Part shown: positions 1-5,727 of the stretch, in pieces
Numbering within the stretch: position 1 is the stretch's first letter
Layout: every line of letters begins with the position of its first letter
Made by a program: the position numbers and the translations under genes
Notes under the pieces: model-generated
Told to the model about the DNA's origin: nothing
Seen by the model: the letters and a program-made list of their open reading frames with translations, nothing else
Databases searched by the model: none
DNA from: Malacoplasma sp.
GTDB lineage: Bacteria; Bacillota_I; Bacilli_A; Mycoplasmatales; Mycoplasmoidaceae
Direction: 5' to 3'
DNA length: 5,727 bases
Assembly (NCBI GenBank): GCA_029050415.1
Contig: JAIDMU010000148.1
Location: forward strand, 1 to 5,727

Positions 1-1
1 T

Positions 2-49
<48 letters not shown>

Positions 50-83
50 ATTTTTGTGATAAGTTTGAAATAGTGGGACAAAA

Positions 84-248
84 ATGAAAAAGATAAATAA
101 ATTTAATATTTTTAATTTATCAAATAACAAAAATAGTTCAACCATTTGAACTATTAAATTTTTTACTTATATGTCTATTATTAGACAGTATTGTATTATT
201 AATAATCTTATATTAGTTACTGGAGTAATTTTTTTAGCAAATAAATAA
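84..248 (+). CDS. doubtful small ORF (54 aa), possible leader peptide
   Basis: Read with TGA as Trp, an ATG at 84 opens a frame of 54 codons ending in TAA at 246-248. It starts MKKINKFNIF and ends with a hydrophobic stretch (LILVTGVIFLANK). I recognise no family. There is only a weak GGGA (75-78) upstream, and the frame runs through the terminator-like hairpin at 132-164, which argues against an ordinary gene. An internal ATG at 171 would give a 25-residue peptide rich in Ile, Leu and Val, resembling an attenuation leader peptide, but it has no Shine-Dalgarno sequence. In DNA this A/T-rich, Ile and Leu codons are expected by chance. It may be a leader peptide, a gene remnant or a random open frame. 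Confidence 0.2.
132..164 (+). terminator. intrinsic terminator hairpin, possibly bidirectional
   Basis: AATAGTTCAA (132-141) is the exact reverse complement of TTGAACTATT (146-155), giving a 10-bp stem with a CCAT loop, followed by AAA and six T (159-164). Read on the minus strand, the same stem is followed by TTTTGTTATTTG, so it could also end a minus-strand transcript, though less strongly. It separates an unseen upstream unit from the opp operon. The stem has only two G-C pairs, but perfect pairing plus the T tract is well above background. Confidence 0.55.
215..235 (+). terminator. small hairpin with T run in the leader
   Basis: AGTTAC (215-220) pairs with GTAATT (225-230), including one G-T wobble, around a TGGA loop. 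The T run spans 229-235. The 6-bp stem is short, so this could be a minor pause site or nothing. Its 3' arm is also the segment that can pair with 287-295, so forming one structure excludes the other. Confidence 0.2.
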
Positions 249-249
249 T

Positions 250-255
250 TATAAA
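250..255 (+). promoter_or_regulatory. candidate -10 box for the opp operon (weak)
   Basis: TATAAA at 250-255 matches the TATAAT consensus at five of six bases and is the best placed -10-like hexamer before oppA. No convincing -35 lies 16-18 bases upstream. Alternatives are TATATT (209-214) with TAGACA (182-187) at an over-long 21-base spacing, and TATACA (282-287). In DNA this A/T-rich such hexamers are common, so the start of transcription is not settled. The choice matters because it decides which leader hairpins are in the mRNA. Confidence 0.2.
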
Positions 256-286
256 AATTTTAAATATTATTTTTCATTTTTTATAC

Positions 287-332
287 AAATTACTCTGACA
301 AATATTTTTTGGAAGAGTAATTTTTATTTTTT
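287..332 (+). terminator. terminator-like hairpin in the opp leader, candidate attenuator
   Basis: AAATTACTCT (287-296) pairs perfectly with AGAGTAATTT (314-323). Inside the loop the pairing resumes: G297-A298 oppose G312-A313 as tandem G-A mismatches, then CAAA (299-302) pairs with TTTG (308-311) around a TATTT loop. A T-rich tract follows (324-332, one A). The whole hairpin ends about 20 bases before the oppA Shine-Dalgarno sequence, with no gene end between. A terminator here would reduce opp transcription unless prevented, as in attenuation. It could instead be a mRNA-stabilising stem, or a DNA operator palindrome for a repressor. Confidence 0.5.
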
Positions 333-342
333 GTTTCACTAG

Positions 343-348
343 AAAGGA
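343..348 (+). promoter_or_regulatory. Shine-Dalgarno site of oppA
   Basis: AAAGGA ends 5 bases before the ATG at 354. It supports this start, which also gives the protein its basic N-terminus and membrane segment. Confidence 0.7.
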
Positions 349-353
349 AAATC

Positions 354-2867
354 ATGAGAAAATTATTTTTTAAAATTTGTATTGGTTTAGCTATAACTAC
401 AGCAGTTGTAGGTGGAGGACTAGCAATTGTTACAACAGGTTCTACATCTTCACATTCTTCTGACACTTACACTCCAACATCATATAGTTTTTTAAAACCT
501 TTTACTATTAAAGATTATGAAGGAATTAATGATTTAGAAGTATCAAAAGAATCTTTTATAAATGCTTTAAAAAGTTATGGAGCTTCTCAATCTAACCCAA
601 TGGAAATTGATTACATAACTCCTTTTGGAACTTTAGGTCCTTTAAATACTGCTATGTATAATCAAATTCAAAATGAAATAAATTCAACTTTATCTGATGG
701 ATTAATTAACTTTTCTTGATTGCTTGCAACTAATGCAAATCCTTCAAGTACTTCTTGGTTTACTCAAGGTAATTCAGAAATGGGATTTTTATTGTGATCT
801 GCTGATTATGATGATGTAGGAACTTGAATATCTGCTTGATTTAATATGGATGAAAATGGAGATAACAAAGGAAATTATTTAAACACTTGGAAAGCACTGC
901 ATGACAGAATAAGACAAGTTTTAAATAATAAAGATTATTTTGTTAATAATTATTCTCAAAGTTATTATGATGCCGCTTTAGATTTACTTAAAAATTTAGA
1001 AAATTTTAATTTATATAATAAATACACTTCTAGTGATACATCAACTGAAGCTGATTTTTCTAAAATTCCACTTGATTACAAACAAGCTTTTAAAGACATT
1101 GGTAAAAAAAATTCTGGTTCTTTAAAAACAGATTTCTTTTTTTCACAAATCTTTTTAGGTGAAACAGGAAGAAATATGGCAAATTTTATTATTCAAGTAT
1201 TAGATGACCAATATTTGTTTATGTCTACTCCTTCAACTGGATTTAATTATCGAGATCCAATGTTAAAAGATCCTCAGCTTATTGTTAGAGATAGTCCTTT
1301 TCAGGGTACACAAATAAGAGATTATGGAATAAAAAAAGTTGGTGAATATGTTCCTATGAATAAAACAGAAAGAGGAGTTATGAGAAATATATCATCTGTT
1401 GGATTCTTTGATTCAAGTGCACAAATTTTTAACCACCAAGTTGGACAAGCAACACCTTATTTAAACCAAAATGATGTTGGTCAAATTTCTTTAATAAATG
1501 TGGAAACAACAGGTAGTTGAGAAAATGATAATCCTAATGCTAAACCAATTGATCATTGAAGGTTAAATGGTGCAACAGAATTAAAAATTTATGACAAAGA
1601 TGATAAATTGCTAGAAACTTTCAAAAGAGAAAATGATTTAAATTTTACAGATAGTCAAATTCAAAATTTACAAAAAGCAGTTAAATATGAATTTAAGATT
1701 GATACTGCAATGCAATGAGTTGACGAAAATGGAAATCCTAAACAAAACTTAAGTGGAAAAGATTTTGAAAGAGGTTTTGAAGCATATTGATTATCTTCAA
1801 TGGCAAATTTACAACAAAATTCATATTTCATAAATACAATGAATTTAGATCTGCAAAAAACTGTTAACAACTATGAAAATGCTGAAAAAGATATTACAAG
1901 TCAAAATTATGATGTTAATAATTTTACAAGCACAGATGATACTTTTACAGTTTATGTTAGAGAAGCAAACACTTTGTTATATCAATATTTAGCAACTGGT
2001 TATTTTTGAGCATTACCAAATACAAATGAAAAAGTTAAAAGTATTAAAGTTGGTGATGCTTTTACAAAAAATAGTGATGGTACTTTTAATATTAACTATT
2101 CAAAAGTTTATGGAGATGGGTCAAATTCAAATGATGTTAAAAAAGATTTTTGATCAGTTGCACCATATTATTTAAGTAATTTAACAGATTCAGAAGCAAC
2201 TTTTTCTTATAATAAATATTATTTTGATGCAAGAAAAAATGATTTATTAAATAAAGATGATAAAGTCCAAAAATACATTATTAGATCAATTCCATCAGTA
2301 AATGCTGCTGCTTTATATGAATTTTTTAATAATGGTCAAACATCATCAGCACTTATTCCTTCAGATTTGTCTACTACAACTTTAAATGACCCAAGTATGC
2401 AAGACAAAATTAGTTATATAGGTGCTAGTAAAACATCACAATCAAATTATGCTATTTGAAATGGGAATCCATATGATAGCCAAGGAAATCCCAAAGATAC
2501 CATCAGTCCTTTAACTGCAAAATTTTTAAGTGATTTTACAAGTGACAATGCAAGAATTATTAGAGCTGGAATAAATGGATTTATTAATTGATTTAACATT
2601 TCATTAACTGTGTATACAGGTGGTGACTTTGTTTATTCAGCAATTCCATATGGTGTTTATACTTGAAATGAAACAGAAAAAGATGAAAACAACAAAGATG
2701 TTGTAGTTCAAAAAGAACTATATGAAGAAATTTATAAGGGTCTTTATAACCCTTTTGGGATAAAAACTAGTGAAGAAAATAACTGATATAGTGGTTCTTC
2801 ATTACCAAGACCAATTATTGAATATATAGATGTAGGAATTGGGTTAGGAGGTAAAGAAAATGATTAA
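354..2867 (+). CDS. oppA: oligopeptide ABC transporter, substrate-binding protein OppA
   Basis: This 837-residue protein (code 4; 14 TGA and 2 TGG Trp codons; stop TAA) is the likely extracellular peptide-capturing subunit of the importer. It starts with basic residues (MRK) and one hydrophobic segment (about 8-28), followed by a Ser/Thr-rich linker. The only cysteine is C9, too early and in the wrong context for a lipobox, so the protein appears membrane-anchored rather than a lipoprotein. Family-like stretches of the SBP_bac_5 type occur late: FERGFEAYW (471-479), TFTVYVREANTLLYQYL (from 530), SVAPYYLSN (601-609), which recalls the usual GPYxL motif, and RIIRAGINGFINWF (from 734). It is larger than the roughly 540 residues of enterobacterial OppA, as usual for mollicutes. 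Sequence identity to known OppA is low, so the name rests mainly on these motifs and on the linked oppBCD. The last 8 bases overlap oppB. Confidence 0.85.
2846..2852 (+). promoter_or_regulatory. strong Shine-Dalgarno site of oppB
   Basis: AGGAGGT lies inside the end of oppA, 7 bases before the oppB ATG at 2860. It fixes the oppB start and suggests that ribosomes finishing oppA feed oppB translation. Confidence 0.85.
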
Positions 2868-4128
2868 GTATTTTTTAAAAAGAGTAATTTTTGCATTTAT
2901 TTCACTTTTTATAATTGTTACTGTAGTTTATTTTTTAACTAGTTTGCTTCCTTATCTGCCACAGGGTTTTAATAAAAATATTCATGAAACTGATCAAGAA
3001 TATTACCAGAGATTAGCACAAATTGGATTAGGACCATATGGTAAAAGTGTAGTACAAAGGTGATGAGAATATATAAGTGGAATTTTTCATGGTGATTTTG
3101 GAATGTATTTTGCTAACCAAACAAATAATATTCCAGAACTATTTTTTAATAGAGTGCCATTCACATTTTTAATTAGTTTTATTGCTTTAATAATTTCAAT
3201 TATTTTAGGTTTAGTTTTTGGAACTATTTGTGCTTTTTATCGAGGCAGTTGAATTGATATATTATTAAATGTGTTATCAACAATTTTTATTTCTATTCCT
3301 TCATTTATTTTTGCTTTAATGCTTATAAAAATAGGTGGAGCTACAGGAATACCAATTATCTTTATTCAACCCGGAAATAATGACTATACATTAGAAGGAA
3401 TGTTAAAGTCAATGATTTTACCAGTATTATCTTTATCATTTGGTGTAGCTGCATTTTTGACTTACTTCATAAGAAATGAATTAGTTGAAGTAATGAATCA
3501 AGATTATATAAAAACAGCAAAATCAAAAGGGCAATCAACATTTAAAATTTTAATTAAGCATATGTATCGTAATGTAGGAATTCCTTTAGTATCTGCAATT
3601 GCGCCACAATTTATTGGTATTTTAAGTGGATCATTAATTATTGAAAGATTTTTTGGAGTTACAGGTCCTGCTAATTTATTAGTAAGTGGTTTATTGAATG
3701 GTGAAATAAATTTAGTTTTATTTAATATAGTGTTTTTTGGATTAATTTATTTCATATTAGATATCTTAATGGATTGCTGCTATCCACTAATTGATCCAAG
3801 AGTGGTTTTGGTTGAAAAAAATAATTTCTCATATTTAAACAGAACTATTAATTGACTAGGAAGATGAAATTGAGTTAATAATTGAAGAAAAATTTTAAAT
3901 AAAAACTCAATTTGAATTGATAATAATTCACAGTTTTTTAATTATTTAAAAAACAATAATCGTTTTGATTTTAAAAAGAAAGCAGTTACTTTAAATTTAC
4001 AAGAACTTTTAAATATGAAAGTTATAAAAGATGCAAATGATTTTGATAACAAAAGATTTTTGGTTATTCAATCTAGTTGATACAAAATAGTGATAAATGA
4101 TTTGGAAGGAGGAAAAACAAATGGCTAA
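2860..4128 (+). CDS. oppB: oligopeptide ABC transporter, permease OppB
   Basis: This 422-residue inner permease (nine TGA Trp codons, stop TAA) forms half of the peptide channel with OppC. The first membrane segment is at about 9-31. An extracellular part follows, with the GDFG...F motif typical of OppB/DppB. Five more membrane helices lie at about 103-126, 135-160, 185-206, 241-265 and 285-308. The cytoplasmic EAA-type loop that docks on the ATPase is clear: DYIKTAKSKG at 215-224, followed by the usual HMYRN-IP sequence. The family's normal C-terminal motif, DPRV, is at 312-315. Here the protein continues for another roughly 107 residues, rich in Trp, Asn and Lys and of unknown role. It overlaps oppA by 8 bases at its start and oppC by 8 bases at its end. 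Confidence 0.95.
4106..4112 (+). promoter_or_regulatory. strong Shine-Dalgarno site deciding the oppC start
   Basis: AAGGAGG lies within the oppB end, 8 bases before the ATG at 4121. An in-frame ATG at 4097 exists upstream but has no such site before it, so 4121 is preferred. Confidence 0.85.
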
Positions 4129-5332
4129 TTATCAGCACTTAGGTAAAATTGCTTTAATGGAAAGTCAAATTGTTGATTTTAAAAAACTTGACATTAAAAG
4201 TGATGATTTAACAATTGTTGGTTTTAAATATAATAAATCTTTAGAAAAAACGTTAACTAAACCTACCAGCTTTTTAGTTGGAGTTTTAAAAAGATTTTGA
4301 AAAAACAAATGAGCTGTTGGATTCTTATTCCTACTTATTTTAATATTGCTTTTAACTATTATTATTCCATTAGTTTCTCCATATCCAAGTTTTGCTCCAA
4401 TTGTTTCAAATGTGACACCAACTTTTATTAGAAGCTTACCACCACGATTAATTGGAATGGACCCAATTCATACTTATGAAGGTCAAATTAGTAATGTTTT
4501 AATTGAAGCATTGCAAAAATATGATCAAAATTTACCAGATTCACAAAAGATCATTGTAAGTTATCAAATTTTACAAGGAGGAACTTCAGCTATTTTAACA
4601 ATTCACCCATATCGTATTCCACAATTAAATGATGTTTATCCAGTTATTGGAACTGATATTAATGGTTATGATATGTGAACTAAAATGTGAGCTGGATTTG
4701 CAAGCTCTTTAGGTCTAGCGGTTTTAGTTAGTATAATTTCAATTATTATTGGAACAATTTATGGAGCAATTGCTGGTACTTTTGCAGGTTCAACAGTTGA
4801 TATTGTTATGATGAGAATTATAGATGTAATTGGTAGTATTCCTACAATTGTTTTGTTAATAGTTTTAAGTTTAGTTCTGTCATCAAGTGAATCTGCTGGT
4901 GGGTCAATAAATAGTGATTCACTTGCATTCTCTTTAATATTAACTAACTGAATGAGTCCTGCATATTTAGTTAGAATGCACATTATAAGAACAAAAGATG
5001 CTGAATATGTTCAAGCTACTAGAGTAATTGGTGGTAGTAGAGCAAGATGTATTTTTGTACATATGTTGCCAAACATTTCTGGAAGAATTTTTGTTAGATT
5101 TGTTAATACAATTCCTGCAATTATTTTCTTGCAAGCTTCTCTTATCTTTGTTGGTTTGCAGTCTGCTGATACAAATACATTTGGTCAAATTTTACAAGAT
5201 ACTTATGATGTAACTAATGTTCCACAAATGTTATATGGACCAGTAGTATTGTTTTGTTTATTTTCTGTTTCAATGCAAATTATTGCAAATGCAATAAATG
5301 ATGCAATTGACCCTAGAGTAGTAGGTAGATAA
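4121..5332 (+). CDS. oppC: oligopeptide ABC transporter, permease OppC
   Basis: This 403-residue permease (five TGA Trp codons, stop TAA) is the partner of OppB. A cytoplasmic N-terminal stretch of about 63 residues leads into the first membrane segment (about 65-87). An extracellular region of roughly 90 residues follows, ending in VIGTDINGYDMW (GTD at 177-179), which matches the family's GTD-x-x-GRD motif just before the second helix. The EAA-type ATPase-docking loop reads DAEYVQATRVIGG, with D293, A299 and G304, followed by HMLPN. The end, DPRVVGR, is the standard OppC/DppC C-terminus, so unlike OppB it is not extended. The start at 4121 is chosen for its Shine-Dalgarno sequence. oppD begins 1 base after the stop. 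Confidence 0.95.
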
Positions 5333-5333
5333 C

Positions 5334-5727
5334 ATGAAAAAAGAAGATATAAAAACAGAAAAACTATTTGATTCAGAAATTTTAAGAGCTAAAAATTTGA
5401 ATGTTACTTTTAAAACTAAAGATGGTGATTTAAAAGTTATTCGTGATGTTTCTATTTCTGCTGACAAAGGAGAAATTGTAGGAATTGTTGGAGAGTCTGG
5501 AAGTGGAAAATCAGTTTTAGTAAAATCTTTTATTGGTTTTAATGATAAAGCTAAAATTGAAGCCTCAACTTTAAACTTAGACAACATTAATCTATTAAAT
5601 GTTAAAAAAGGAAAGTGAAAAAAAATAAGAGGTAGTGAAATAGCTTATATTCCTCAAGATCCTTTAACTTCTTTAAATCCTACTATGACAATTGGCAACC
5701 AATTGAAAGAAGCATATGTAATTTCAG
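5334..5727 (+). CDS. oppD: oligopeptide ABC transporter, ATP-binding protein OppD (partial)
   Basis: The first 131 residues of an ABC ATPase that hydrolyses ATP at the cytoplasmic face to drive peptide uptake; the gene runs off the right edge. Visible parts in order are the strand carrying the A-loop region (NVTFKT, about 23-28), Walker A GESGSGKS (53-60, catalytic K59), and the Q-loop (IPQDP, Q108) followed by TSLNPTMTIGNQL. The QDPxxSLNP sequence is typical of the OppD/DppD and OppF/DppF group. GKSV after Walker A and the first-ATPase position favour OppD. One TGA Trp codon is at 5616. The ABC signature, Walker B and the C-terminal oligopeptide domain lie outside. The start has only a weak AGGT upstream and sits 1 base after oppC, so translation probably depends on reinitiation from oppC. 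Confidence 0.93.

Noticed and set aside
287..323. CIRCE-type heat-shock operator, because of the ACTC/GAGT inverted repeat
   Set aside because: The known CIRCE arms (TTAGCACTC and GAGTGCTAA, 9-base spacer) are not matched: the GCAC core is missing and the spacer is 17 bases.
846..875. DENGDNKGN in OppA resembling an acidic calcium-binding loop
   Set aside because: A single short Asp/Asn-rich match without flanking helices or a second copy is expected by chance in so Asn- and Asp-rich a protein.
1661..1870. Minus-strand open frame inside oppA, and similar ones inside oppC (4759-4983, 4967-5188) and across the oppC-oppD boundary (5270-5587)
   Set aside because: They lie opposite well-supported coding sequence, have no ribosome sites or recognisable protein features, and are expected by chance.
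354..2867. A series of separate short genes or a pseudogene with many stop codons
   Set aside because: All internal stops in frame are TGA, the pieces lie in one frame, and the family-like sequence continues across them. With TGA as Trp it is one intact gene; the same holds for oppB, oppC and oppD.
4097..4120. Upstream ATG start for oppC, adding eight residues
   Set aside because: There is no Shine-Dalgarno sequence before 4097, whereas AAGGAGG is ideally placed for the ATG at 4121.

Overview
The window comes from a mollicute (wall-less, Mycoplasma/Spiroplasma/Mesoplasma-type bacterium). The DNA is extremely A+T-rich. The genes are open only if TGA is read as tryptophan (genetic code 4): with the standard code each is cut into pieces, always at TGA, at places where the protein families continue smoothly. 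I count 29 TGA and 2 TGG tryptophan codons across the four main genes. The genus cannot be fixed from this window alone.

Layout. Positions 1-353 are an intergenic/leader region. It holds an A/T-only hairpin followed by a 27-base T run, a perfect 10-bp terminator hairpin (132-164), a doubtful 54-codon reading frame (84-248), and a long hairpin with a T tract (287-332) just before the first gene. The rest is one plus-strand operon: oppA (354-2867), oppB (2860-4128), oppC (4121-5332) and the 5' part of oppD (5334 to the window end). oppA/oppB and oppB/oppC each overlap by 8 bases behind a strong Shine-Dalgarno sequence. oppC and oppD are 1 base apart. A second ATPase gene (oppF) probably follows outside the window.

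Together the genes encode an oligopeptide ABC importer. A membrane-anchored substrate-binding protein (OppA) captures peptides outside the cell, two permeases (OppB, OppC) form the channel, and OppD with a presumed OppF powers transport. Mollicutes make few amino acids, so such importers are a main nutrient route.

The system is a known one. The most notable local observations are a possible attenuator in the leader with mutually exclusive pairings, an OppA with no lipobox cysteine, an OppB with a roughly 107-residue Trp-rich C-terminal extension, and an extracellular insert in OppC. I found no mobile element, CRISPR array, tRNA or rRNA.
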